Assembly (NCBI GenBank): GCA_020205615.1
Contig: CM035171.1
Coordinates: 11,778,160-11,842,159 of the forward strand
Length of the DNA: 64,000 nt
Source of the DNA: Panax quinquefolius
Taxonomy: Eukaryota > Streptophyta > Magnoliopsida > Apiales > Araliaceae
Reading direction: 5' to 3'
The position numbers were made by a program, and so were the translations under genes. The notes below the pieces were generated by a model, which had not been told where the DNA came from, did not search any database, and saw only the letters and a program-made list of their open reading frames with translations. Every line of letters begins with the position of its first letter. The first letter of the stretch is position 1. Of the stretch, positions 22,780-34,658 are shown one piece after another.

Positions 22780-24890
22780 GATTTATCTCGAACTCTCACA
22801 TACCAACAATTTCCAAAGCATTTCGTTTGGCAAAAGAAAGAACAGCTCTGGACAGAAAGACAAAGGGGTTTTGCAATCGGAAGAATGTATTTTGCCAGTC
22901 CAAATGAAGGTGAAAGGTTTTATCTGCGTCTTCTGTTGACGGTTGTAGAGGGACCTCAATCTTTTCAATGTTTAAGAACAGTTGATAATGTTGTACACCC
23001 CACATATAAGGCTGCATGTATTGCAAAAGGCCTTTTGGAAGATGATGAAGAGTGGATTCAATGTCTTAGAGAAGCATCAATAATGATAACAAGCTCTCAA
23101 TTAAGAAGGTTATTTTCTATTATCTTGACACAATGCTCTCCTTTAAATCCAGAAGCGTTGTGGAACCAATTTTCTATGCATATTTGTGATGATTTATCAC
23201 ACAAAATAAGTACATGTTATGGCATTGATGTTCCTACTAATGCTCAAATTTGTGATTATGGTTTATACCTTATTAATCTTTTGCTTCAAGAGTCGGGGAA
23301 GAGCTTATCGATTACCCACTATGCCAATTGCCATATGATAATTGGAGAATTATCGTTGGCAATCGACTTTATTTGGGAACATAGGCGATTCTGACTTGAA
23401 GTTGATTAAATAAATGTCCAATGAAAACATTGATCTCTTGAATAAAGGTCATTAGTATGGCTTATAATGCAATCATTTCATCTCATTTATGAAAATAGAG
23501 GAACAACATTCTTTACGAGTTGGGGTGCGAGGAACTGGAAAGACTTTTCTATAATACAATTGCCAAAAATGTCGTTTACATGCGATATAGTAATTACGAT
23601 AGCATCCTCCGGAATTGCTTGGGGTTGTTACATGGGGACGTCTTGCACATTCAACATTTTGCATTCCACTTAACGTATTAGAAAATTCAACCAGGATTCA
23701 CGAAGCAATCATTACACTCGAAATTATTTCAAGGCTAGACTAATTATATGGGATGAGGTTCCAATGCGAAGATCGTCATTGTGTTGAAGCGATTAATCGA
23801 ACCTTACAAGACATTCGTGATAACTCCCAACCATTTGGAGGTGTTACTGTTGTTCTTGGGGGAGATTTTAGCGAGATTCTTCCTGTTATACCTAGAGGTC
23901 TTCGTGAGCATATAGTGGCGAAGATCACTACGACGTTCTTTGCTTTGGAAAGATATACATGTCTTGACATTACAAGTTAACATGCGCTTGCACGATGACC
24001 AATCGTTATTATTTGATTTCTCGACTTTTCTTAATGAGGTTTGAGTATTTGTATCTTTATTCATATCGACATCTATATATCGTCAAGAATATTTGATAAT
24101 TTACTAATACTTTATTATTGTGTAGATTGGGTCTAACCTCAAGAATCTATGCAACTTCCGTATTCAATAAAAATAACTCAAAGTGTAGATAATCTTATCT
24201 CGATCATCTACCCGAGCTAGAAGTGCCAAGTAAGGTCACTCCAAATTCTTAAAAGAGCGCACAATTCTATCTGCTAGAAATGATGATGTCGATGATATCA
24301 ACCTAGTCATTGGCAAGTTTTTTAGGAGAAATACATACATACTTTCTTCTCACCGACAAAATGGTTGAAGATGATGATGTGGATCGGACTATTATGCATC
24401 GATTTTAGAATGAATATTTGAACACACTCAATCCTCTGACCGCCACCGTTCAAATTAGATTTAAAAGAGGGTTGTCGAAGAATGCTTCTAAGGAACATTG
24501 CAGACCGAAAGATGGCCTTTGTAATGGTACTAGACTTATCATAGTCAAGTGTGGTGCTTTAGTACTTGAAGCAAAGATTTTAACTGGTGATAAGCATGGC
24601 GACTTGGTATTTATTCCAAGAATTTCTTTGACTCCTTCTTCGTTTGAGTTAAGTATTAAAATGATAAGAAGACAATTCCAAAGTGAGGTTAGCGTGTCTG
24701 CAATGACAATGAATAAATCACAGCCGGTCACAAATTTGTTGGGGTAGATTTATGCGCCAAAGATTTTAGTCACGATCAACTATATGTAGCTTTCTGTCGA
24801 AGATGCACAAGTTCTTCCCGCTTATGCATACTTCTTCGTGAATTAACTGACAAGTCCACAATAAATATTGTCTATCCTGAAGTTTTGTTA
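22780..24890 (+). pseudogene. Helitron Pif1-like helicase domain, broken
   Basis: The linker and N-terminal part are open at 22885-23394 ('MYFASPNEGERFYLRLLL', 'VVHPTYKAACIAKGLL', 'DDEEWIQCL'). The helicase core follows in shifting frames. Walker A is 'RGTGKTF' (23528-23548), Walker B is 'LIIWDEVPM' (near 23736-23762), and there are '[18 protein letters not shown]' motifs (near 23840-23893). The C-terminal block is open at 24418-24747 ('[15 protein letters not shown]', '[10 protein letters not shown]', '[19 protein letters not shown]'). It ends with 'DFSHDQLYVAF' and a tail 'INIVYPEVL' before a stop near 24890. In live Helitrons this 5'-3' helicase unwinds donor DNA. Multiple frameshifts and stops make this copy a pseudogene. 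Confidence 0.85.
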
Positions 24891-27362
24891 TAATTTTATA
24901 TGTTTGAGGTATCATTTCTTATCTCCGTGCATTATTGATCTTCTTATGATAAAAGTCTTGATATGTTTTGAATTGACTGATAAAAGTTTTGAATTAACTG
25001 ACAAGTCCAAAACAAATATTGTCTTTATATATGTGTTAATTGTTGAATCGGGGAATATTTGCTAATTATTATAAATGAGACTGATGCTTGAATAAGTTGT
25101 GGCATCGTTGTTGTAGTTGTGGCATATCTTAGCAAGACTCCTGATGGGTATATGTGAGTCCTACAGTCATGTGAAATGGAACTTTCTAGGACTAACAAGT
25201 TTCCCTATAGAAATAGCAAGCCCCATAAATTATTGTAGGGTGTAATACAATATTTTTAGTTGATCGTCAAGCTTAAAAAACATGAAATGCAATTACTCAA
25301 ATTATAATCTTGTATATTACACATACAACCTCATGTTTTTTAATCCACGTGATACATTTGTCAACTTATTTTACGAGATGATGCCTTCGTAAAAAGTTAC
25401 TCATTTTCTAATTTGCATAAAATTGTTTTACATCTCCTTGCTCTTTTCTGTGTAAACAAATCTGATAATGTTGCGAGAATATGATGCCTCCATTGAATAA
25501 CAATTCCTGCTTTGGCCAACTGAATACATGATTTAGTAATGTATGAACATCAGATAACATATCTTATAGAAAACCATTCAGATAACATACGAGTATATAT
25601 ATATATGTGTGTGTATGTGTGAAGAACAAATTTGAGAAGCTTGATCATCGCAGTTAACATAATAAGTTTGTCCATGTTGGTTGAGCTATAATATGCTTAT
25701 TATATATAACTTATGTTTTAGTTTTACTTGCACATGAATCAATCAATTTGTACATATATCCTTTTCATTACATTTTTTTATCAATTTCCAAGTAGATGAT
25801 TTAATTTGTTGATATAACTAAACGATTCATTTCAATTTTTGCAGTCTTGGGATGATATTGCTATTGAATGGAAACGTGTTCATTCAACAAGTCGAGGGTG
25901 GAGAAAAGTTAACAGGGTTATGTGTATTTTATAATTCTTAAATCGTATTCAAGTAATCACGTGTCAATTGTTTCGTTTTTGCGATACTACTAACATTTTG
26001 CTTTCTCTTATAAATAACAGATTTTTGTTACAAATAATATTTGTTGGCCGTGGACGTTGCCGATGGATAGCCTTTCTTTTCAAAGGTTTATGTACCGAAG
26101 ACATGGTAGAGCTTGACAGATCTACAAGGTAAATGTTATTATATGTATTTTCGGGTATATATTGAAGTATACTTGGTGTAAGCTGTAAAAAATATATTTG
26201 GTGTAAGATGTAAAGTAAAGGGTGGTGCTCAACATGTTGTTTCTCTATTTTCTGCATATATGTAATTTTGTTCTCCGTCTTTTGTAAAGTTGGGTAATTA
26301 TACATGGTTATGATGATTTTGAGTATGGAATGATGTTTTTTTTGTGGTTTGGATATGTATGGATGATTATAAGTTTTTTAAACATGTTTAGATTTTTCTG
26401 GATATTTATTTTTAAAGGAAACTCTGCCGAAATTTCTTGAAATTAATAGCTACTATCTGGATATTTTGGTGGTTGCATGTGTTGATTATTGAATATGTAT
26501 AGATTTCTGCATGGTATGACGATTTTGGGTATGAAATGATGGTTTTTTTTTTTGTGGTTTAGATATGTATGGATGATTGTAAGTTTTATAGACAGGTTTA
26601 GATTTGTCTGGATAGCTATTTTTAAACGAAACTCTGCCAAAAATTTTTAAAATCAGTAGCGACTAGCTTGCCCAAATTTGCGATGGCCCAACTGATTTTT
26701 TTGGCTATATGTTTGACTAAATTTACCTTTTTTGCAGTTGGGTCAATTACTTTTGAAGTTCTTATTTTATTTTAATTTTTTTTAATCAGGCAAAGGAGCT
26801 CTAAACCAATTTGGTTCAAATGAACCTTTTAAGCAAGTGGGTATCATTATGCTATTTCAAAACTACAATGCTTTTACCTGTTAATGGACATATTTGTATG
26901 ATGTATTGTGCTTAAAATAGTTTTACTAATTAATCCATGTTCCATCTAAAATTGCAAATTAAATGAAGGGAATCAACAACATATAGGTGAAGAGAAGTGC
27001 TTTTAAATGTGCTTGAAGAAAATATGAAGGTCATTGGTATTGGGATTGTTTCGAATTTAATAAATGTAGTTAACTGGCCTAGGTCAAATTTATTGTTGAG
27101 TGAATGTGGATGTTGACTTTAGTTGTTTCCTTAACAAATTCATTTTTTCTTGTCAGTCTTGATTTGTAAATAATGAGTATGTAGATATAATTTGTGATAA
27201 AATTCTTGACTTCTTTATTTTTTTGGGTGAGATGTCTATCTTGATTAGAAATTTTCTTATTTACAACAAAATTTTATCAAATATATACTTTTTAAACATT
27301 GTAACTCACATTTTTATTTAAATTCATCTTTAAATATTAAATAAATTACACGAGTATTAATA
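24891..27362 (+). other. Non-coding 3' part of the Helitron, with a 206-bp tandem duplication
   Basis: From 26306 to about 26660 a segment ('atgattttgagtatggaatg', 'tatgtatggatgatt', 'gaaactctgcc') occurs twice, 206 bp apart. At about 25845-25916 and 26023-26130 two short open segments are bordered by 'gcag' and 'aacag' on the left and 'gttatgtg' and 'gtaaatg' on the right, so they look like exons. Their translations ('SWDDIAIEWKRVHSTSRGW', 'FVTNNICWPWTLPMDSLSF') match nothing I know. They could be captured host sequence. Confidence 0.4.
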
Positions 27363-27388
27363 GTGCCGGAGGCACGGGTTTACACTAG
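27363..27388 (+). terminator. Helitron 3' terminal hairpin and CTAG end
   Basis: GTGCC-GGA-GGCAC is a perfect 5-bp stem with a 3-nt loop, then 9 nt, then CTAG and a flanking T. In Helitrons this hairpin acts as the replication (not transcription) terminator. Confidence 0.8.
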
Positions 27389-28350
27389 TACAAATATAAA
27401 TTTAAGATGATCATACGAACTAAAAATATACTTATGAATACTACTACTGCTGCTGCTACTACTCTTAGATAAATATTTATTTGAGGTAGTCCTTTCTACT
27501 CAGTAGGACTCCATAATACTACGGACGGACTACTTTCTTAGTCCACAACATATAATTTGTTTGACTATTAACAAATTATGTTTCGCTTCTAGTAAATAAA
27601 CTTATTATCCATGAGTAATAATGTCATTTCATTTTACAACAAATATATATCAAATACTCTAAACGAGTTAAGCTCGTAATTGGAAACAAGTTCAAATTGC
27701 GCTTGAGCTTAAACCAAATTATATGCGATCCTGGGCAAACTAATTTATATTTACAAGATAATTATAAAATTAATTAAATATTAAGCGAGAGTTGACCTTG
27801 TACAAACATCTCACTTCTTTTAGAGCTTCTTCCAAGTAGTATGATAAAATAGTCATGTATTCCAAACAAACATAATCACAGATTAAATAATAATACTTGT
27901 CAAAAACTAAGGCACCTTGAATCCCAAGGAGATATATGAGTATGCATTTTGTTTAAGCAGTTTTCTTCTCGAGTCCGTAGTATCTGACTTTTGGATATAC
28001 AAGTACAAGAATCTCTCAGCAGCAGCAGCCCATGACTCCAAGGATCACAGAACCAAAGTTGGTTTGGGACGAGGGATTTATTTATCCCCAAGACGACCAT
28101 GTTGCAAATCTCCTATGTTCCAACAATTTCTAATTCCTATTATTAAGGATTTTTACAAGCGTAGGTTAGAGATGCATGCATGAAAATTTTCTGCTAGAGT
28201 TTGTTATGTAACACAACTCTACTATAAAAACCCTCAAAACTCATCAAAGTCGACAGCCAAGCCAATCATGATTATCCCATATAAGAATCCAAATGAACAC
28301 CACACTATATGATGCCCTAAGATTCATTGGTTCCATAATTCCTATACGAA
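27389..28350. other. Intergenic and probable 3' UTR of the YIP4-like gene
   Basis: The stretch next to 28351 is downstream of a minus-strand stop codon and so contains that gene's 3' UTR. The length of the UTR cannot be set. An 88-codon plus-strand ORF at 27917-28183 has no recognised domain and overlaps the likely UTR. Confidence 0.4.
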
Positions 28351-31300
28351 TCAAATGGCAATGATGAGAAAACCAACAGAAACGTACATGAGTAGAACAG
28401 GGTAAAGTGCAAGAGCTTTTCTTCTAGGGTTGACAGCAGTACTCATGAATGGATATGCAGCCCAAGAGCTCCAGGCCAATGTAACACATACCACCACCAA
28501 CTTCACTATGGCGTTGTCCTTTAACATGCAGATCAGGGCGCCAACATCCAAAGGAAATAGGCAGTAACCCAAAAGACTCAAGCTCTGGAAGAAGATTATG
28601 TGACCACCCTAATACCATGAACATGACAAAACTTCAGTCAAACAAATGTCAAATTTTACATTTCTCTGTTTCAAGTGTACAGCACAAAAGTTCCATTTCT
28701 TTCTGAAGAAGTATTCCGACAACTGACAAATTTAAAACCCTAAATTCAGCAGGAATACAATTAAAAATCTACGCCAGAGATGGAGAAATTACCAGCAACA
28801 ACACATTCAGTGTCAAAATTACAGCACCTGCTGCAAGTAGTGCAAATGCAACCGCGAAAACCTCAGACTGCAAGACAATTACAAGAATTTCAGGCTGGGA
28901 AAAAAAGAAACTCAAAAATAAATGATAAAAAAAGAGCCAATAATAAGTGAATAGACAGATCAGTCCCATGTAACACATATTGAAAAAGAGCTCGAGGTAC
29001 AAGATGCAGATTCTGCCTTCTCCGACGGGAAGTAGTTTATAAGGAGCATACCAAACTATTTGCAGATATGGAATGGAAGCAGGAAATTGACGCTAAAAAT
29101 TAAATGATATGCTAACTGAAAAGAAACAAAGAGAAAGAAGAAAATAAGTGATAACAACTAGATAAGATTTCTCATATGCATCATCCAATAAAATGCTTTA
29201 TAAAACTAACAACCCTATGGAGTTCAATCTAACAAAACTCTGGAAGTATCCATCCCATATTATCCTCTCTTTTGTTACTAAAAATTTAAAATGACAGCTG
29301 CGAAAAGAATTACCTGCACTAAAATATGTATTAACGACCAACAGATGATACCTAAAAAATCACTTATACAGATGACGGATGTTGCTATTCTTCCAATTAT
29401 TTTTCTTCGGTTAGCAACTTGTAGAAATTATCAAATTAACAAAATCGAAAGGGGCATACTAACAAATTATAATGTCTTGAATTTGGAGAATAGTCTTACT
29501 ACTGCATTGTACTAAACTATTAATTAAAATCAAAAGAGAAACTATAGCCTGACTCATAACAAATCCGTATGCTAATTTGCAGTGCGCTAATTATCACGGG
29601 TTGTTTTGCTTCAGCTCATTTTGCGATGATTGTTTATGGGGAACCTAAATCTTGATTTAGAACATCTAGGGGTCCCAGGCATGAGATCCTTTATCGCCTT
29701 TTTTATTCACTTCATTGGAATATGTATCGAGTATAATGCTTAAAGAGTTGAGAAGCTTAGTTTAGTGGGGGGCTGCGCAGTGGGCTGGGAGAAGGTAGAG
29801 TGTCTCAACTTCAATTTGCTTATAGTACAATCCTTTTACTTTCAGAGGGTTTCAAGCATTTTATAATGCGTGAATAATTCTTCAGGTGTCATACAATCTA
29901 TGGGATGAATTTCAACTTGCTCAAGTGCAATCATCTGGAGTTAATAATTAACATATGCAAAGGACCTTCTAACATATTTCTCTCTGATATTTTTTGCGTA
30001 TTTTTATCTTGCTGTGTCCTTTAGTGGTAATCCTAGGTCCATAGCATTTTGGCACCCATTTGTTTAGAGAGGCACCCAGCGGATTGATAGGTGAAAAGAA
30101 GTTACTTTAATTCAGGTTTGTTAACTAGTATACTGTTGTATTACTTGTGCCTGACTGCCTGTTTAGGATCCCTTCAGCGTTTCAGATTTCCTAGAAACTT
30201 GACAAGCATTTTCTCTGAACAGGGAAGGGGGGCAAGGGCAAGAGATGAGAGAATGGATCATTTGGTTGAGCCAAAAAAAGTATGTCTAAGCAAGAGGAAG
30301 ATTTGGATTGGGTAACTTGGTATGTAAGAATATCAACTTGGTGGTGGGTGGCAAATGGCTCTGGCGATTTACCTTAGAAACACCTCCTGTTGGCATTAAG
30401 GGATTGGTTTTATGCAAGGTTCATTCTCCAACATTCATATATCATCATGTATTATGGGATCCAATCTCCCCACCTGCAAACTTACTTTACCTTAAACATC
30501 TGATGGTCTTATCAGATCCTAAATCAATTAGAGGAAAACTAATAAACATGAATGAATTAATTACATCTCAAAATAGCACTAAATCACCTAATAGATTCGA
30601 GGCTATTTACTAATGAATTTTTTGGGTAATTACACCGAATATTTACTAAAATAAATAAGAGAAGATAACTAGCTTTGAAGATCATGATCCAACTATGCAT
30701 ATGAAAATTACAACTAAATAACTTTATGCCGTTGATCCTAAACCAAAATAAAATAAATTCTCGTGAACAAAAAACTAATCACCTAATAGATTCAATACTA
30801 TTTACTAATGATTTTTTTTGGGTAATTACACCGAATATTTACTAAAATAAATAAGAGAAGATAACTAGCTTTGATGATCATGATTCAACTGTGCATATGA
30901 AAATTACAACTAAATAACTTTATGTCGTTAATCCTAAACCAAAAAAAATAATCTCGTGAACAAAAACTAATCACCTAATAAATAGATTCAATACTATTTC
31001 CTAATGAATTTCTTGGGTAATTACACTGAATATTTACTAAAATAAATAAGAGAATATAACTAGCTTTGAAGATCATGATCCAATTATGCATATGAAAATT
31101 ACAACTAAATAACTTTATGCTGTTAATCCTAAACCAAAAAAATATATAATAATAAAATAAAATCTTCTGAACAAAAAACTTAAGACTCCCAAGAAACTTG
31201 AAAACCCCAAATTATAGTATTATACCAAGTAAGTTACAAGTCACAACTAAGCTAAACCCACTTTTGATAAACTAACGCATGTATATGAGACCCGTTTGCA

Positions 31301-31875
31301 CTTGCAATTTACACGAGACAAATATACATTACGAATGTAGCACAAGATGTACATAGAAATACAATGCAACTGTGAAAGTGAAAACTGAACCTTCTTGACG
31401 GAAGCAGACCAAGATAAGGTGAGACCCAAAAAGACAATGAAGAAGAATGGCCCCCAAAGATCCCAATCCCTTAACGCCTTTCCCGGATCGTCCCGATTCG
31501 GGTTGGGGAAAACCACCAGCTTCAAATTGCTAACAATCCTAGATAGATCCCTCTTCACCGTATCCCACACCGGCTCCGTCAACGTATTTGGCGGCGACCC
31601 GAATCCAGTAGCCCCGATATTCGACTGGCCATGATTCGAAGAGGGCTGCGGAGGAGGAGGTGGGGCCTGAGGAACAGGAATCGGCTTCTGATAGGCCGAA
31701 TGAAGAGGGAGATTGGAGGGCATGAAGGGAGATGGGGAAACTGGGATTGAAGCTCGAGGAGGGCTGGGCGGGCGGGCCGGAGGACGGTGGCGGGAGCCGA
31801 ATTGATGAGGTTTTCGATCTCATCTATGTCTGATTGGGAAGATGGGTGGAGGGGCACTGTGTCGACGTGTGACAT
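28351..31875 (-). CDS. YIP4: YIP4-like integral membrane protein (Yip1 domain), three exons, one frameshift
   Basis: Yip1-family proteins sit in Golgi and trans-Golgi membranes. In Arabidopsis, YIP4a/b act with ECHIDNA in secretion of cell-wall material. Coding exons: 31391-31875, 28793-28867, 28351-28608. Introns begin GT and end AG. Exon 1 encodes the cytosolic start '[20 protein letters not shown]', a Pro-rich stretch and the Yip1 '[10 protein letters not shown]' motif with the first membrane segment. Exon 2 is membrane segment 2 ([19 protein letters not shown]). Exon 3 holds three more segments, '[14 protein letters not shown]' and '[20 protein letters not shown]', and ends FLIIAI-stop. 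The full product is about 270 residues, as in the family. After codon 'RPARP' (about 31770) the frame jumps: one base appears missing in a CCCGCCCGCCCA run. This is either an assembly error or an inactivating deletion. Symbol by similarity to Arabidopsis YIP4a/b. Confidence 0.88.
30580..31150. repeat. Minisatellite, about three units of 195 bp, in intron 1 of the YIP4-like gene
   Basis: Units start at 'gggtaattacaccgaatatt' (30624, 30820, 31015; spacing 196 and 195). Each contains 'gataactagctttgaagatc', 'atgatccaactatgcatatg' and 'ttaatcctaaacc'. A few substitutions and small indels separate the copies. Confidence 0.9.
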
Positions 31876-32100
31876 TTTTCTTCTTCTTTTCTTGGGAAAA
31901 TGGGTTTTCGTGAATGGAGTTTCCCGGGAAAATTAAGATCCGGGGATAGTTTTAAGGGAAATTCAAAGACTGGGGAATTATTATGGGATTATGGGATTAT
32001 GGGATTAGACAAAGAGGATGGTGGAGACGCGGAGTAGGGTGGAAAGAGAGAGGGAGGGAGCGGGCGATCGAAGGACATAAAACCCTCTTCGGGACCAACT
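31876..32100 (-). promoter_or_regulatory. Upstream region of the YIP4-like gene
   Basis: Directly upstream of the start codon. It contains (TTATGGGA)3 at about 31980-32006 and purine-rich GAGAGGGAGGGA sequence that reads as CT-rich on the coding strand, common in plant 5' leaders. No TATA box was identified with confidence. Confidence 0.35.
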
Positions 32101-33310
32101 TATAACTTGGTTTGAAAGTTCTTTTTCAGTGTTAAAAGTTGTTTGGCAACCATTTTTTTATTCGCAGCTTATAAGTTGAATTTTAAATTAAAAAAACAAG
32201 TAATTATTTGTAACTTATTTATACATAACTTATAAGTAAAAGTTAATTTGACCAAATATAAAATTTATTTTGCCCTCTTCTATTTTGTCTCTTTTTTTAT
32301 TAATATCCTTTAATAATTTTTATATTTATTTGAACTTATAAATCATTATGAGTCGAACACTTTCATAACTTATTTTAACTTAATTTCTGACTTATAAATC
32401 AAATTAATGTGGTACGCTTTTACTTATAAATCAGAACTTAAATGAACTTATAAGTCAACTTATATTTTAACTTATAAGTTATTTCCGAACATGCTCTTAC
32501 AGGGTGTTAGACAATGTTAGACAATGATTTATAAGAAAGATCTCCAATCGAAGTAATAAGAAAAAAATTATTTAAATTTTCGAAGTTTGTTGGCCTTTTT
32601 AATTGGTACATCAAACAAATTAAATATTTTTAGCCTTTCATAAATATTTTGACGAGAGAGACTAAAGAGGTTGTTGGAGATAATTTTTTGTTGTGACTCG
32701 CTTATTTGAGTATGCCAAAGTAGTTAAAGAGATTGTTAAAGATACTCTAAATTGGTCAAACTAAATTATAAGTCATTTTGAACCATTTAAGTTTTTTGAT
32801 AGCAACTTAATTGTCAACTTATTTTTAATTTATAAATTATTATTAATAAACAAAAATTTTAATTCATTTAAAATGACTTATAAATCATATGTAATAAATT
32901 AGTTTGACTCCCATTTTGTCACCTCTTCTATTTTACTAAGTTACATCTTTATTTTTTTAATATAATATCTAATTTCTTCTCCAACATAAATAAATGTTTG
33001 GTGCAAATGCTTTTACTTATATTATATTTATAATACAATATATATATATATATATATATTATTGAGATGTATTATATTTATAATATAATATATTTATTTG
33101 TTTAATATTTTATTTAATGAAAATAGTGATTTTTATAATATGATATTGAATCAATGTATCTTTTTATTAATATTTTTTTAAAAAAATTACATTTTATATT
33201 AATTTACAAGTTATTATCAGTTGAATACATTTATGTTACATTTGGATTGAAGAAATTAAATTAATGACAGAATGGAATGATTTTACGTTTATTTGTTGTT
33301 GGTGGTGGGT
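32101..33310. other. AT-rich intergenic with a probable degraded MITE
   Basis: From about 32110 to 32505 the phrases 'cttataagttgaa' and 'aacttataagtt' recur in both orientations. The right end 'ccgaacatgctctta' resembles MITE ends, but no matching left end or TSD was found. (TA)n at about 33040-33058. Confidence 0.3.
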
Positions 33311-33318
33311 GTTGTCAT

Positions 33319-34650
33319 TAGGCCGGGCAAAATATAGTTATTGGTTGGTTTTTGTTTTCAAAATATGGTTATGGTTCCATTTAAGAACTAAAATCATATT
33401 AACCATTTTTAATATGAGTTATGTGGGTTGGAACCATATGGTTAAAAACCATATTAACCATTTTAAAATATTTTTTCTTTTAAACAAAATTTTTAAAAAA
33501 TGAAATTAATATATACTATAGATAGAGAGACACGGGTAGAAGGGGTGAAATTTAGGCTTCTTAACTAATGCTATGAGATATGTTTGTATGAAAAAAATAT
33601 ATTTTTTATCACTTGTATTAGAGAAATTAATATTCTTACGTATAGCATGTGACATGCCTCTAATATTTATGTGCAATAATTTATACTAATAAAATGTTGT
33701 TACATACTTATTATTTAGCTACGTTTATATATTTTAATAAATGAAATTATCACTAATCAATTAAATGTCGTCCACATAATTATTATTAATTTGGCTACGT
33801 TTATTTTAATAAAATTATCGATAATCATTGTTGAATTAATCAATTTTGTTTTAGTATATAAGTTGTAAATGAGCCAAAATCATTACTTTTAGTAGGTAAG
33901 CAAGAGAGTAGGGGTAGGGGGGGAGGGGGAGGGAGAGGGGGTGGAGGTGAGGTGGGTAGGGGTAGGGGTAGAGGGTGGGTGGTGTATACATAATCGCTAA
34001 TATTAATTTTTTTTGGAAAGGAGTGGTGGGGGGTGGCGGTGGGGTGGGCTGGGGTAAGGGGTAGGGGTAGGCGGTGGGGTGGGTGATGTATATAAATTAT
34101 TTTTGTTTCTTGGTCTTGGTGCGGGTGGGGGGGGGGGTGGGGGGGGGTGGGGGTGGAGTGAGGGGTGGGGTGGTAAGGGTGTATACATAATCACATAATA
34201 TTATTTTTTTGGGTGTGGGTGAGGGTAGTGTGGGGTGGGTGATGAGAGGGGTGGGGGTAAAGAGTGTATACATAATCACATAATATTATTTTTTTGGGGT
34301 GGGGGTAGGGGGTGTGGGGGCGGGGATGGGGGGATGGGGGGGGTAAGTGGTGTATACATAATCACATAATATTTTTTTTTGGTGGTGGTGGGAGTGGGGT
34401 GGCGTGGGGTGGGGCGGGTGGTTGAGCTTCTTGAATATGTAAATATGGGTGGAAAGAACTTTTGATTTTGATTTGATTTGGAATAAAATATGGGTCGAAA
34501 AATGATTAACCAGGTTGGAACTATATTTTTTTTTTTAAATATGGTTCCAAACTTTAACCAACCCAAATAAATAAAAATAGTTAACCAACCCATTTGGTTC
34601 AAGTTAATATGGGTTGACCCGACAGTTAACTAACTATTTTGCCAGGTCTA
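33319..34650. mobile_element. Non-autonomous hAT element, 1,332 bp, perfect 8-bp TSD
   Basis: Terminal inverted repeats are TAGGCCGGGCAAAATA (left) and TATTTTGCCAGGTCTA (right). The 8-bp target duplication GTTGTCAT is identical on both sides (33311-33318 and 34651-34658). hAT transposases make 8-bp duplications. Subterminal stretches with 'aaccatat' and 'gttaacca' also pair between ends. There is no transposase ORF. The centre is a G-rich tandem array (next entry). Pro-rich ORFs on the minus strand here are artefacts of that array. Confidence 0.9.
33905..34425 (+). repeat. G-rich tandem array inside the hAT element
   Basis: Five copies of 'gtgtatacataatcacataa' + 'tattatttttttgg' (starts near 33983, 34087, 34179, 34264, 34351; about 85-100 bp apart) alternate with runs such as 'gggtgggggtgg'. 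Many sets of four G-tracts separated by 1-3 nt would allow G-quadruplexes on the plus strand. Confidence 0.8.
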
Positions 34651-34658
34651 GTTGTCAT

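Larger units (their letters stand above)
18958..27388 (+). mobile_element. Structurally complete Helitron, 8.4 kb
   Basis: Ends fit Helitron rules. The left junction is A|TCTAATACTCCTACA. The right end is 'tacactag' ending CTAG at 27388, followed by T. A perfect hairpin GTGCC-GGA-GGCAC (27363-27375) lies 13 nt upstream of the end. Inside, in the right order and orientation, are a zinc-finger-like N-terminal part, a Rep (HUH) domain and a Pif1-type helicase (described separately). About 2.5 kb of non-coding sequence lies between the helicase and the 3' end. There is no target-site duplication, as expected for rolling-circle elements that insert between A and T. The coding parts are broken by stops and shifts, so the copy is non-functional now. 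The left end is the less certain boundary. Confidence 0.75.

Noticed and set aside
30580..31150. CRISPR-like regular repeats
   Set aside because: Units are about 195 bp with no unique spacers and lie in a plant intron; a minisatellite explains them. The same holds for the arrays at 14800 and 63690.
34003..34602. Proline/threonine-rich minus-strand ORFs
   Set aside because: They are produced by translating the opposite strand of the G-rich tandem array in a hAT element; no domain and no start context.
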